A stretch of 64,000 nt of DNA from CAWATZ01 sp963784995 (GTDB lineage: Bacteria; Planctomycetota; Planctomycetia; Gemmatales; Gemmataceae): the NCBI GenBank assembly GCA_963784995.1, contig CAWATZ010000003.1, positions 2,170,001-2,234,000 on the forward strand. Direction: 5' to 3'. The notes beneath the pieces were generated by a model. The model saw only the letters and a program-made list of their open reading frames with translations. It had not been told where the DNA came from and did no database searches. The position numbers and the translations under genes are program-made. Positions 41,237-51,700 of this stretch are shown piece after piece. The first letter of the stretch is position 1; every line of letters starts with the position of its first letter.

Positions 41237-41830
41237 ATGATTTCGAGCAGAATCCTGGCTGCAATCGTCGTGGCTTGCGGCGGAGCAGGAACCTTCGCTG
41301 CGGAAGTGGTGGGCGTCCCGGGCAGCAGCACGCAGTACACCACGCCGGTCGAGGCGATCAGCGAGGGCAAACCGGTGCAGCTGGTCCTTACGGGCACCGC
41401 CTTGCGGCAGAAATACTTCCTCAATGTCTACGCCATCGGCAGTTACGTGCAGCAAGGAGCCAGCGTCCGCACGGCGGAAGAATTGGCCGCCAGCGATAGC
41501 CCCAAGCGCTTGCATCTGATCATGGAGCGTGCGGTTGCCGGGAAGGACATGGCCGAGGCCTTCCGCGTGGCGATCCGGATGAATTATCCCGAGCCGGCCT
41601 TTGCCGCGGAAGTGAATACGCTGGTGCAGCAGTTGCAGAACCACACCGCCGAGAAAGGAGACCAGATCCTCCTGACGCACGTACCCGGTGTCGGCCTGCA
41701 TTGCAACCTGAGCGGCAAGGCAGAGTTCACGATCAAGAATGTCCACTTTTCTCAGGCCGTCTGGAACATCTACCTGGGGAAGAACAACCTCGGCGAAGCC
41801 ATCAAAAAGGGCCTGGTATCGCGTCTGTAA
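41237..41830 (+). CDS. Secreted chalcone-isomerase-like protein
   Basis: 197 residues with a signal peptide (MISSRILAAIVVACGGAGTF) and AAGGAG at a suitable distance. VQLVLTGTALRQKYFLNVYA followed by GSYVQ is the signature of the bacterial chalcone_3 family, which shares the chalcone-isomerase fold but not known catalysis. The C-terminal part (KAEFTIKNVHFSQAVWNIYL, then GKNNLGEAIKKGLVSRL) also fits. It is exported; ligand unknown. Such proteins may bind fatty acids. Confidence 0.83.
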   Translation: MISSRILAAIVVACGGAGTFAAEVVGVPGSSTQYTTPVEAISEGKPVQLVLTGTALRQKYFLNVYAIGSYVQQGASVRTAEELAASDSPKRLHLIMERAVAGKDMAEAFRVAIRMNYPEPAFAAEVNTLVQQLQNHTAEKGDQILLTHVPGVGLHCNLSGKAEFTIKNVHFSQAVWNIYLGKNNLGEAIKKGLVSRL

Positions 41831-41840
41831 GTGTTGTCCT

Positions 41841-41934
41841 GGCAGCGGCATTCGGCGGTGGTGGCCTTTCGGACTCGCGCCTCACGTTTGCTTCGTAAAC
41901 GGCATCTCCGTCACCACCGCCGGATGCCGCTGCC
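41841..41934. repeat. Inverted repeat resembling the end of the folate-binding GcvT paralogue gene
   Basis: Arms of 23 nt (41841-41863 and 41912-41934) with one mismatch. Read on the minus strand from 41950 the sequence gives SRQRHPAVVTEMPFTKQT and a stop, closely like the last residues of the protein at 44199 (GQRHPAVVVGLPFSKQP and stop). So one arm seems to be a copy of a gene end and the other its inverted partner. Confidence 0.55.
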
Positions 41935-41975
41935 GTGAGGTGCCGGCGGTAGGGGACAACAATCCCGAGGGTGAC

Positions 41976-43777
41976 ATGACCCAACTGCAATGGCACGTGC
42001 TGGTTGTTTTGGCAATCCTGGCTGGGCTGGACTGCTACCTCCCGCAAGGGCGGGCCGACGAGAAGAAGGCCGTGACAGCGATTGAAGAGCTGGGAGGCCA
42101 GGTCAATCGCAACAAGAAGAAGCCGGGCGAACCTGTTGTGGAGGTTGGCCTGAGCTTTACCCAGGTCAAGGATGCTGACCTTGCTTTCCTCCGCGACCTT
42201 CCCGATCTCGAAAAGCTGCATCTTGCCGGCTGCGCGATCACGGGTGAAGGCCTCGTCCAGCTCAAGGGACTCCGGCAACTGCGCGTCCTGAATCTTTCCG
42301 CCACCAAGCTCACGGACGACTCACTCCGCCACCTGCGGGGACTGAAAAACCTCCGCTCCTTGAACTTGCAGTTGACAGACGTCACGGACGCGGGAATTAC
42401 CCATCTCCGGACTCTCTGCCGGCTCCAGGCGCTGCTCCTCACCCGGACCAAAGTAACCGACGACGGTCTTGCTGCTCTGGCTGGCTTTCACGATCTTCGT
42501 TGTCTTCACCTGGAGGAGACGGAAATAACCGACGCTGGCCTGTCGCACCTGGCGGAGCTCAGCAACCTTCGGTCGCTGCTGCTTTCGCGGACCAGAATCA
42601 CCTCCGCGGGTATCGGATCCCTCTCCCGGCTCAAGGACCTCCGCCTCCTCGACCTGAGTTGCACCGCGATCACGGACGAGGGACTGGCCTCACTCAAGGA
42701 ACTCACCGAACTCCGGTCGTTGAACCTGGAGGACACGAAAGTAACGGCACACGGTGTCAGAGACATCGAGAAGGCCCTGCCGAAGGTGGAAGCGAACTAC
42801 CGGGCCACGAGGAGCCAGGGCTGCAAACAAACGCCCTCACTCGCCCCTTCTGTCCAGGAAACGGTGCCGGATGCTCCGGACGGCATGAAAGAAGGTCCCG
42901 TACCGGGCATCAAGGATGTCCTCGGCTGGCTGCCCACGCGGCACCGAAACGGTTATCGTGGCTCATGGCCCCTTTGCCGTCGGCGAGAAGGAGCCTGAAA
43001 GCGCTGACAGCACGATTCCGTCCCTGGAAAAAGAGCTTCAGACGCTGCCAATGGGTTCCCTGGAAGCCATTGGCCCGAAAGCCTGGAAGCTTCTCGCGGG
43101 ACGGACGGTTTCCCTGGCGGTCGAAGGCTCACGGCGTTTTCGCGCCGCTGGGCGGTCTGGGTATGGCTCTCTACGAAGGTTGCCACGTCGTGGTCTACCA
43201 GGAAAGCCTCGCCCCCATCGCGGAACCTTTGAAGAAAGCCCTGACTGCGGAGGCCGCCCGGGTGATCTGGTTGGCCGGCTGCCCCGTTTTCGTGTTCGAG
43301 AGAAAGTCCGAGGAAGATTACTGGGAGTTCTTCGTCGCGCTCCCACACCCCAACGTGGTTCTCTTTGCCACCGAGGAAACCTATCTCGAAGAAGTGCTGG
43401 AGCGCAGGGAGCAGAAGGCTCGTCCCACGTTTCTGAGAAACCGCTTTCACGGCTGGCAACAACTGGACCGCAAGGCACCTTTCTGGGCGATCCGGTATTT
43501 CCCGCGGGATCGTCACGATGCCGTCGTCGTCCGGCTGACGTTCTCGTTTAACCCCGCCACCAATCGAGCCCCGGAGATCGTCTCCTTTTCTTCCAACCCG
43601 GAGGTTCTGGACTCCGCTGTCGGACAGGAAGGCTCCAGTAATCAGGGCATCAAGACGGTGGTCCATCAGATCGGAGCCAATGCCCGACGAGTTCGCTTTT
43701 TCTTCAAGGGTGCCGAGGGGCGGGGAACTTTCCTGTTCTTGCTGCTCGGCTTGCTTGGGCACGAGGTACGTGTCTGA
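41976..43777 (+). CDS. Leucine-rich-repeat protein with C-terminal domain of unknown function, two frameshifts
   Basis: A signal-like N-terminus (MTQLQWHVLVVLAILAGLDC) is followed by about ten LRRs of the planctomycete type, each ending in a T-LTDDSL/VTDAGI pattern (for example LRVLNLSATKLTDDSLRHLR). After KALPKVEANYRAT the protein runs through a linker to GIKDVLGWLP. The frame then changes near 42945 (GTETVIVAHGPFAVGE) and again near 43135 (GMALYEGCHVVVYQESLAPI) and continues to a stop at 43777. The last 260 residues form a separate domain with no recognised motif (AARVIWLAGCPVFVFER). The two frameshifts are taken as sequence errors, because every segment looks coding. Confidence 0.65.
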
Positions 43778-44198
43778 CGGTTGCTGATCCCCACGCGATC
43801 CGCTGCGCGTCGCGGTTCGAACGAGGCATCCTAGCCCTGGAGTCCCTGTCTTTCAACTCGCCAGCGACCGACAATCAAGATCGGTAAGGCGAGCGGCGCG
43901 GCGTAAGCCCGCCGGTGAGAGCTGCTTACCGGCGGGCTTACCGCACCCGTGCGCAAGGGTTGGGCTCGTTCTGTTGCCTTCACCTGAAGAAAGATCGCTC
44001 CATCTTCGAGTTCTCCGGCCGAATTGTAGGTGAACAAGACCAGGTCGATCCCATAATAGTGAACGACCCGCTCCAGAGAATAGCCGCTCAGAAGCCTTAC
44101 CGATCTTGGTCGTCAAAACTCATCAGGAGTTTCGAGTCGGATTTTCTGCTGGAATGGTTGAGCTTTCTGGCATCCGGGTTTTGTCTGTCCCGAATCCC
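43778..44198. other. 421-bp spacer with a hairpin and a decayed gene
   Basis: Between the LRR gene and the GcvT paralogue, in convergent position. It holds an inverted repeat at 43904-43940 (arms taagcccgccggt / accggcgggctta, 13 nt) suited to a bidirectional terminator, and a remnant of a minus-strand gene described separately. No intact gene is seen. Confidence 0.6.
43950..44090 (-). pseudogene. Remnant of a DUF4365-like protein
   Basis: On the minus strand a short frame reads VVHYYGIDLVLFTYNSAGE followed by LEDGAIFLQVKATERAQ. A D-L...F-QVK-T arrangement is typical of the PD-(D/E)xK-like DUF4365 core. There is no start or further homology on either side, so it appears to be a decayed fragment. 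Identification rests on this short match only. Confidence 0.4.
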
Positions 44199-45293
44199 TC
44201 ACGGTTGCTTCGAGAACGGCAACCCCACCACCACCGCCGGATGCCGCTGCCCCTCCGCCTCCACCTCCACGGTAGTTCCCGGCTCCCAGCTGCTGCGCCG
44301 CACCGAGGCCAGTGCGATCCCTGTCCCCAGCAGCGGCGACTGCACGCTGGACGTGACCTTCCCCACCTCCTTGCCGTCGCGGTACAGCACGCTGCCGGCC
44401 GGCAGCGGCCCGGTGGAGAGCTTCAGCCCCATCATTCGCCGGTTGATCTGGCCGCGGTCGCGAGCCATCACGATCGGCTCCTGGCCGATGTAGCAGCCCT
44501 TGGTGTAGCAGATCGCCTGCGGCGTGCGATTGACCTCGGGGGCGAAGGTCGTCTCGTCGAAGTCCACTCCCTGCACCGGCGTCCCCGCCTCGACGCGCAG
44601 CACCTCGTACGCCTTGAGCCCGGCAGGTTTTGCGCCGCAGCGGGTCAGCATCTGCCAGACGTTCTCGGCCCGCGCCTTGAGACAGACAACGTCGTAGCCG
44701 GGCACCCCCAGCGGGGAATGCCCGCGAATGCTGGCCGTGTCCTGGACGCCGAACGTCCGGATCATGTGCTGCAACTCTTCCAACTCGGGCACGTCGTCGA
44801 GCAGGGCCTTTTCCAGGACCGAGTGCGCCTGCGGGCCGGCCAGGTGGATCTGAGCGAACTCGCGCGTGCGGTCGGCGAACTCCACCTGCTCGCTGATCAC
44901 GTAATGGTCCAGGTGCTGGAGTGTCTTCTCGGACTGACCGGGCGGCACGTCCAGCCACAGGGCGTCCCGGCCGTCGTGCAAGCGCACGTGATAGACCAGG
45001 ACCTGCAGGACCACCTTGGCCTTGTTGGTGGTCAGGAACGCCTCACAGCCGGCCCCCAGCGGCAGGTCGTTGACGTCGTTGGTGCAGAGGTTGTGCAGGA
45101 ACATGGCCGCCTCGGGGCCGGTCAGCTCCACCTTGCCGCGGTGGGACAGGTCGAACAGGCCGCAGCCGCCGCGGACCTGCTCGTACTCGCGGGCCGGGTC
45201 GCCGAAGTGGTCGGGCACCAACCAGCCGGCCTCCTCCACCAGGACGGCGCCGGACTTGACGGTCAGGTCATGCAACGGGGTCTGCTCGGCCAT
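44199..45293 (-). CDS. Folate-binding GcvT paralogue (YgfZ-like)
   Basis: 364 residues with the GcvT fold but the YgfZ signature KGCYIGQEPI, which marks folate-binding proteins that help Fe-S cluster enzymes such as MiaB. Other features are FDLSHRGKVELTGPEAAMFL and the C-terminal HPAVVVGLPFSKQP. It differs from the true gcvT at 18340. It follows a DUF2088 protein on the same strand, 9 bases downstream of its stop, so the two share a transcript. The function is inferred from the motif. Confidence 0.88.
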   Translation of the reverse strand: MAEQTPLHDLTVKSGAVLVEEAGWLVPDHFGDPAREYEQVRGGCGLFDLSHRGKVELTGPEAAMFLHNLCTNDVNDLPLGAGCEAFLTTNKAKVVLQVLVYHVRLHDGRDALWLDVPPGQSEKTLQHLDHYVISEQVEFADRTREFAQIHLAGPQAHSVLEKALLDDVPELEELQHMIRTFGVQDTASIRGHSPLGVPGYDVVCLKARAENVWQMLTRCGAKPAGLKAYEVLRVEAGTPVQGVDFDETTFAPEVNRTPQAICYTKGCYIGQEPIVMARDRGQINRRMMGLKLSTGPLPAGSVLYRDGKEVGKVTSSVQSPLLGTGIALASVRRSSWEPGTTVEVEAEGQRHPAVVVGLPFSKQP

Positions 45294-45302
45294 GATCCTC
45301 TC

Positions 45303-46512
45303 CTATTCCTTCCGCACCACGGGAAGGGCCTTGTGTGCATCTTCCAGCAACAGGCAGGAACCGCCCCGGTCGAGCCAGCGCTGCACGCCGCCCACGTCGG
45401 GGAGCGGGGCGGCGAACAGGTTCTCGACCGCCTCCTCCGGCAGCTCGCTCAGGAGCGAGACGTGAGCGTGAGCCGTCGCCCGGGCCCAGAGCAGGGCGGG
45501 CAGCAGTTCGAGCTTCGGTTCACGCTCCAGCCGTTTCCGCGCTTCCTCCGGCTCGCCTGACTCGAACAGGATGTTCCAGCCCCGGTCCCAGGTCCGGCGC
45601 GGCCCGCGTCAGCAGCAGGATGCGCCCATCGGAGCGCACCACCCGGGCCGCGTTGGCGGCAGCGGTGGCCAGGTCGGCGAAGGTCACCCGGCCCGGATCG
45701 CCGCTGAGGGTGGCCACGACCAGGTCGGCCGCATCGGGCACTTCCTGACGCCAGGTCGCGTCCAGCAGCCGTTGCCCTTCCGCCGCCGCCTCGGCCGCGC
45801 CGGCCACGACGTGGGCCACGCTGTCGCCCGGCCCTTCGATGATCTGCACGAAGAACGGCGCGCCCAGCAGCCAGCACACTTCCTGGGATTCCAGGCGGAC
45901 CGGCCAGGGCTCCTTGCCGGGGGCAGTGAAGTTTATGCGGCGCTGCAGTTCGTCCCGGGTTGGCATGTCGCTCAGGGCCGGGTACAGGTCGCCCGCGGCC
46001 CCGGCCTGGCCAAGCACCAGGTCGTAGTGCCGGCGACCCACCACCACGATCTGCTCGGCCTCCACCAAGCTGCGGTTCAGATACAGCCGCCGGCCGGCCG
46101 CGGTCGTGGCCAGGTAGGCCAGCCGCTTCCGGTTGGTCGGGTCGTGCGTCTCGGTGTGGACTTCTTGCAGCTCGTCGGGCAGGGCCTCGACCCACTCCTG
46201 GCTGGACGGACTCGGCGGACTGACCACGGTGATCGCTTCCGGCTGCACGCCGGCGCTGACCACGTGTTCCAGCACCGGGACCAGCAGCCGGCCCAGCCCG
46301 GACAGGCCCTCGTCCACGACAACGGCGACGTGGTCGTCCGGTGTCAGGGCACGGCGCAGGGCGGGATAGTGGAAGGGCGCTTCCAGGGCGGCACGGACGG
46401 CGGCCTCGGGATCGGCAACGGGAGTGATCGGCGCACGCGGACGGGCGACCAGGCGATCCGGGTCGATCTCCAGTTCCAGACGCTCGCGGGCAAAGGCCAG
46501 GCTCCAGCGCAT
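45303..46512 (-). CDS. DUF2088 (lactate racemase LarA N-terminal-like) protein, frameshifted
   Basis: It opens MRWSLAFARERLELEIDPDR and has HYPALRRALTPDDHVAVVVD, the DUF2088 opening seen in LarA relatives, then ITVVSPPSPSSQEWVEALPD and EVCWLLGAPFFVQIIEG. Near 45590 (agcgccg region) the frame slips. The next frame runs GWNILFESGEPEEARKRLE to PVVRKE and a stop at 45303-45305. Together about 402 residues, the length of LarA-type proteins. LarA proper uses a nickel pincer cofactor; whether this relative does is unknown. ATG at 46512 is preferred because of AGGAGG about 7 bases upstream. Confidence 0.75.
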
Positions 46513-46742
46513 GGGTATCCTCCTTTCCTCCATTGTATGGGCCTGGCAAGGAAGATCCCCCGGGCTCGCCGCGCCGCTCGCCTTGCCCTTTGGCTTGACG
46601 ACCGTCGGGGATAGACTACTAATAGCGGTACGAATGAACCCTGGGACCACAAGGCTCACGGTGAGCCCTGGTTATTCTTCGGTCGGGCAACAGGCGCCAG
46701 CTCGTCGAGAAACCCTCCCAGACTCTCCTGGAGGAGAAGCGC

Positions 46743-47367
46743 ATGAGCGATCCCCTGACACGCTCCAGCCGCAACGGCCAGCCTTGCGGTCCGACCCCGA
46801 GCCCGGTGGATCGACCCCGGATCGAGGCGGCCGTGCGCGAGATCCTGCTGGCCGTCGGCGAAGACCCCGACCGCGAAGGCTTGCAGGAAACGCCCGCCCG
46901 GGTCGCCCGCATGTACGAGGAGCTGTTCTCGGGGCTGCACCACGACGCCCGCGAGGTGCTTCAGAAGACCTTCACCCAGAAGTACGACGAGATCGTCCTG
47001 GTCAAGGACATCCGCTTCAGTTCATGCTGTGAACATCATCTTCTGCCCTTCATCGGCAAGGCGCACATCGGTTATCTTGCCCAGCGGCAAGGTGGTCGGC
47101 CTGAGCAAGCTGGCCCGGGCGGTCGAGCTGATGGCCCGCCGGCCGCAGGTCCAGGAGCGCATGACCGAGGAGCTGGCCGACCTGCTGATGAGCGAGCTGG
47201 ACGCCCGGGGTGTCGGCGTGGTCATCGAGGCGACCCACACCTGCATGACGATTCGCGGCGTTCGCAGTCCGGACAGCCTTTGCACCACCAGTGCCATGCG
47301 CGGCGCCTTCCGCGACAACCAGGCCACGCGGACCGAATTGCTGTCCCTGGTTTACGGCGCGCGGTGA
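46743..47367 (+). CDS. folE: GTP cyclohydrolase I, frameshifted
   Basis: First step of folate and pterin synthesis: converts GTP to dihydroneopterin triphosphate. Zinc and active-site residues are seen in SSCCEHHLLPFIGKAHIGYL, in the other frame SGKVVGLSKLARAVELMARR, and EATHTCMTIRGVRSPDS. One base at about 47083 (tcttgccc) shifts the frame between those parts. About 207 residues when joined, the normal length. A GGAGG site lies 7 bases before the ATG. Because the enzyme is needed for folate, the shift is likely a sequence error. The next gene starts 4 bases after the stop. Confidence 0.9.
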
Positions 47368-47370
47368 TCC

Positions 47371-48215
47371 ATGCTGGCTCTCTTCTGTCTGCGTCTGGCC
47401 GCGGGGATGCTCGGGTGTTTGCTGCTGCTGCCGGCTTCCCCTCGGGACGGAACCGACAAGCCCGGGATCAGTCACCGCTTCTACCGCACGCACTTCCTCA
47501 CCGCCCTGGGGCTGGCGTGTATCGCCTGGGTCCTTGCCGACGTTCCGACCTCTCTTCGCCTGGTCCTGAACGGACTGCTGATCGGCTCGATGGTGCTGGC
47601 GTTTGCCGGCTCGTTTGTCTGGTCGCTGGAAGGAGCGCCGGCGGGCCGGACGCTGATTGTGCTGACGTCTCTGAGCCTGTTTGCCGCCCTGGGGATCGAC
47701 GAAGCGAGCCAGGCTCATGGCGTTGGAGGACGGCCCTCCCGAACCGGCTGGACGGCTCAGGAGAGCCGTCCTACGGAAGGAGTCTCACCCTCCGACCTGG
47801 CGGCAGTGGAAGCGGCCGGCTTAGCCTCGGCGGTCCTGCTCGGCTCGGCCCTGACAGCGATGCTTATGGGCCATTCCTACCTGATCACCCCCTCCCTGTC
47901 TCTGGTGCCGCTACAGCGGCTGATCCTGCTGCTGGGGCGGCCCTGATCGTTCGCGGCCTGATCGAGGGAGGCCGGCTGTTGTGGTGGACGAATGCTTATG
48001 GATGGGGTATGCTGGGTGTTGAAACGTTGCTCTGGTTGCCGGTCCGCTGGCTGGTCGGCCTGCTGTTGCCGCTGGTGCTCACTGTGATGGCCTGGCAAAC
48101 CACCCGGATTCGCGCTACCCAATCGTCCACCGGAATCCTGTACGTGGTTGTCATCTTCTGTTTCCTGGGTGAGCTGAACAGTCTGCTGCTGCGCGACCGT
48201 GGCGTGACCCTGTAA
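47371..48215 (+). CDS. Multi-span membrane protein with palindrome insertion, frameshifted
   Basis: About eight hydrophobic spans are visible, beginning MLALFCLRLAAGMLGCLLLL, then FLTALGLACIAWVLADV, and, after a shift near 47935, AALIVRGLIEGGRLLWWTNA and WLVGLLLPLVLTVMAWQTTR. A loop of about 30 residues (VGGRPSRTGWTAQESRPTEG) comes from an inverted repeat element and has the character of the other insertion peptides. The gene ends at 48215, 15 bases before the next. It is likely co-transcribed with folE and the zinc-ribbon membrane protein. No family is recognised. Confidence 0.65.
47728..47772. repeat. Inverted repeat inside the membrane protein gene
   Basis: Arms of 13 nt (aggacggccctcc at 47728-47740, ggagagccgtcct at 47760-47772) with one mismatch around a 19-nt centre. 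It lies within the coding sequence in a loop between two membrane spans and is read in frame without a stop. Confidence 0.65.
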
Positions 48216-48230
48216 TCCTGGATTGCATCC

Positions 48231-48716
48231 GTGAAAATCGACTTTGCCTGTCCGACTTGTAACTATCCCGGCCGTTTCTCGACGCCTGCTCCGGAACGCT
48301 GGCAATGCCCCCAGTGCGATCACCTGCTTACCCCGGCGAGCCCCGGCACGGACGAAGTGGTGCCCTCGCGCTGCCAGGTGTGCGGCAACGGCGAGCTGTA
48401 CAAGAAGAAGGATTTCCCTCATGGCCTGGGCATGGGCATCCTGGCGCTGGCCTGCATCACCTCGAGCATCACCTACGGTCTGTATTCCCCCTGGCTGACC
48501 TGGACCATCCTGATCGACTCGGCCCTCTTTGACGGGCTGCTGTATCTGTGGGTCAAGGACGTGGTCGTCTGTTACCGCTGCAACGCCCACCATCGCGGCA
48601 TCGCGCCCGGCTCCGCTGTCCACCCCTTTGAGCTGACCATTCACGAGCGCTATCGCCAGGAACGGATTCGCCGCGAACAGCTCACGGCGGAGCGATCCTC
48701 TTCCCCTTCCCCCTGA
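48231..48716 (+). CDS. Zinc-ribbon membrane protein
   Basis: 161 residues. Four Cys pairs are present: FACPTCNYPG, WQCPQCDHLL, RCQVCGNGEL and VVCYRCNAHH. They flank two membrane spans (GMGILALACITSSITYGLYS and WTILIDSALFDGLLYLWV). The pairs likely bind two Zn ions. It lies between a membrane protein and the FAD/Fe-S oxidoreductase on the same strand. I do not recognise a named family. Confidence 0.75.
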   Translation: MKIDFACPTCNYPGRFSTPAPERWQCPQCDHLLTPASPGTDEVVPSRCQVCGNGELYKKKDFPHGLGMGILALACITSSITYGLYSPWLTWTILIDSALFDGLLYLWVKDVVVCYRCNAHHRGIAPGSAVHPFELTIHERYRQERIRREQLTAERSSSPSP

Positions 48717-48729
48717 ACCCAAAGCCAAC

Positions 48730-51700
48730 GTGGAACTTCCCTCTCCTGACCGCGTTCGTGACGACCTCAAGGGCCTGGTCAAGGGCCCGCTGCTCCTGGA
48801 CGATTTGACGCGGGTGCTTTACAGCACCGACGCTTCTCTTTTCCAGATCCAGCCCCTGGGAGTGGCTGTTCCTCAAGACGAAGCCGACGTACTCGCCCTG
48901 GTCCGCTATGCCGGCGAGCACCAGCTCGCCCTGATCGCCCGCGGCGCCGGCACCGGCCTGGCCGGCGAGTCGCTGGGGGCCGGCCTGATCGTGGACCTGA
49001 GCCGGCACTTCCGGCAGGTCCTCGAGGTCGGCAGCGACACGGTGCGCGTCCAGCCGGGGGTGGTGCTGCGGCAGCTGAACCAGCGGCTGCTGGCCGAGGG
49101 CCGGCGGTTCGCTCCCGACCCGGCCCAGCAGGAATGCACCGTCGGCGGCATGCTGGCCACCAACGCCTCGGGGCTCCACGTCCTGCGGCACGGCTATACC
49201 GGCGATCACGTCAGCCGGCTGCGCGTGGTCCTGGACAGCGGCGACGCCATCGACGTCAGCCGGCACCCGCGCTGGCCGGCGCCCGAGACGGAGCCGGGCC
49301 GGCGCGAGGACATCGTCTCGTCCCTGGCCACGCTCCTGGATCAGAACGCCGCGCTGATCGAAGCCAACCAGCCGCGGACCCGCTTCAATCGCTGCGGCTA
49401 TCGCCTCCAGGGCGTGCTCGATGGCGAAACGGTCGATCTGCCCCGGCTGCTGGTCGGCTCGGAAGGGACGCTGGGCCTGTTTACCGAGGCGGTGCTGCGG
49501 ACGGTGCCGCTGCCGGCCGGCCGGGCCGTGGTCCTGCTCGGCTTCGCCAGCCTGGAGGCCTCGCTCGCGGGTCGCCCGCCTCACCCTGCCCACCGGACCG
49601 GCCGCCTGCGAGCTGATCGATCGCCGGCTGCTGCGCCTGGCTCGCGGCAACGACAGCAAGATCGCCGCCCTGATCCCGGCCGCCACCGAAACCGTCCTGC
49701 TGATCGAGTACGAGGCCGACTCGCCGGCCGAGGCCCAGCGGTCCGCCGCCGACCTGGTGCGGCGTTTTCACCGCCAGGAACGGCTGGCCCACCTGGGCCT
49801 GGTCGCGAGTACGCCAGAGGAGATCGACCGCTTCTGGCAGATCCGCGCGGCCGCCCTGCCCAGCCTCTACGGTCTGCGCGGCTCTTCGCAGCCCCTGCCC
49901 TTCGTCGAGGACGTGGGCGTGCCCGTGGAACGGCTGGCGGAGTATCTGTTCAAGCTCCAGGAGTTACTGCGGCGGCACGAAACGACGGCGTCGTTCCTGG
50001 TCAATGCCGGCAGCGGCCAGGTCCACGTGCGGCCGTTCCTCGATCTGCAGAGGCCCGACGAAGTGGTGCGGATGTGGGCCCTGGCCGACGAGGTCTACAA
50101 CCTGGTGCTGGAGATGGGCGGCACCATCAGCAGCCAGCACGGCACCGGCCTGGCCCGGACGCCCTGGCTGGGCAAGCAGTACGGCCCTCTCTACCCGGTC
50201 TTCCGCGACGTCAAGGCGATCTTCGATCCGCGTTACCTGTTCAACCCGGGCAAGATCGTCGGCCCGCTGCCGGGCCCGCGCTTGTGGCCGCTGCGAAGTG
50301 CCGTGCGCAACCCCTCCCCCCAGCCCCCTCCCCGAAGCGGAGAGGGGGAGCCGGAAGCCCCTCCCCGCCTCGGGGAGGGGCCACGAACGGGTTTGGCCCT
50401 GCGCTGGGCTGAGGGCGAGGTGGTCGGCGAGACAATCAGCTGCAACGGTTGTGGCCACTGTCGAGTTGAACCTCCGGAGCCGGCTCGCGTTGGGCCTCGA
50501 AATGGCGAGCGCGGCGAACAGCGCATGTGCCCGATCTTCCGGGCGCGTCCGGAGGAGCCGGCCACGCCGCGCGCCAAGGCCAACCTGATGCGGCACCTGC
50601 TCGATCCGGGGACCGACGCCCGGGCCCTGTCCTCGGAAGCGGTGCGGCAGGTGGCCGACCTGTGCGTCAATTGCAAGATGTGCGCCTCGGAGTGCCCGGC
50701 CCACGTCAACATCCCCAAGCTGATGCTGGAGGCCAAGGCCGCCAACGTGGCCGAGCATGGCCTGGACCGCAATGAATGGGCGCTGGCGCGAACCGAGATG
50801 TTCGCCGCCCTGGGCAGTGCCTTTGCCCCAGTGGCCAACGCCCTGCTGGGCAATCGCCTGACCCGCTTCTTGCTCGAACGTCTGCTGGGCATCTCCCGCC
50901 GGCGCCGGCTGCCAGCCTTTGCCTCGCGCACCTTCCTGCGACGAGCCAGCCATCGCGGCTGGACGCGCAAGCCGCGCTCCAGCCGGCCGAGGGTAGCTTA
51001 CTTCATCGACATCTTCGCCAACTACAACGATCCGACCGTCGCCGAGGCCGTGGTACAGGTGCTGCACCACAACGACGTCGAGGTCTACGTCCCCCCCGGC
51101 CAGAAGGGGAGCGGCATGGCCGCCCTGGCCCAGGGCGACGTCGAAACGGCCCGCGAGACGATGCAGCAGAACCTGCGCATTCCTCTCCGACCTGGCCCGC
51201 GAGGGCTATCCGATCCTCTGCTCCGAGCCGACCGCCGCCCTGATGCTCCGTCAGGACGCCCTCTACCTGCTCGACGATCCCGACATGCAGCAGGTCGCCA
51301 ACCAGACGGTCGAGTTCACCTCGTATCTGTGGGAGCTGCACCAGCAAGGCCGGCTGCGCACCGACTTCAAACGTCTGGAGGTGTCGCTTGGCCATCACGT
51401 CCCGTGCCACCTCAAGGCACTGGGCGGCCCCCCGGCCGGCCCCGCCCTGCTGGCGCTGGTCCCGGGCCTGCGCGTCCACACCATCGACCGCGGCTGCTCC
51501 GGCATGGCCGGCACCTTTGGCATGCGTGCCGACAGCTACGCGCTCTCCCTGTCCGCCGGCCGGCCGATGCTCCAGGAGCTGGCCCATCCCCGGGTGCTGC
51601 TGGGCTCGACGGAGTGCAGCACCTGCCGGCTGCAGATGGAGGAGGGGGCGAACAAGCGGACGTTCCATCCGGCGCAGTACCTGGCGGTGGCTTACGGGCT

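Noticed and set aside
47083..47083. Programmed frameshift in folE
   Set aside because: No slippery heptamer, internal Shine-Dalgarno or pseudoknot is seen, and similar shifts occur across the window, so an error is the simpler explanation.
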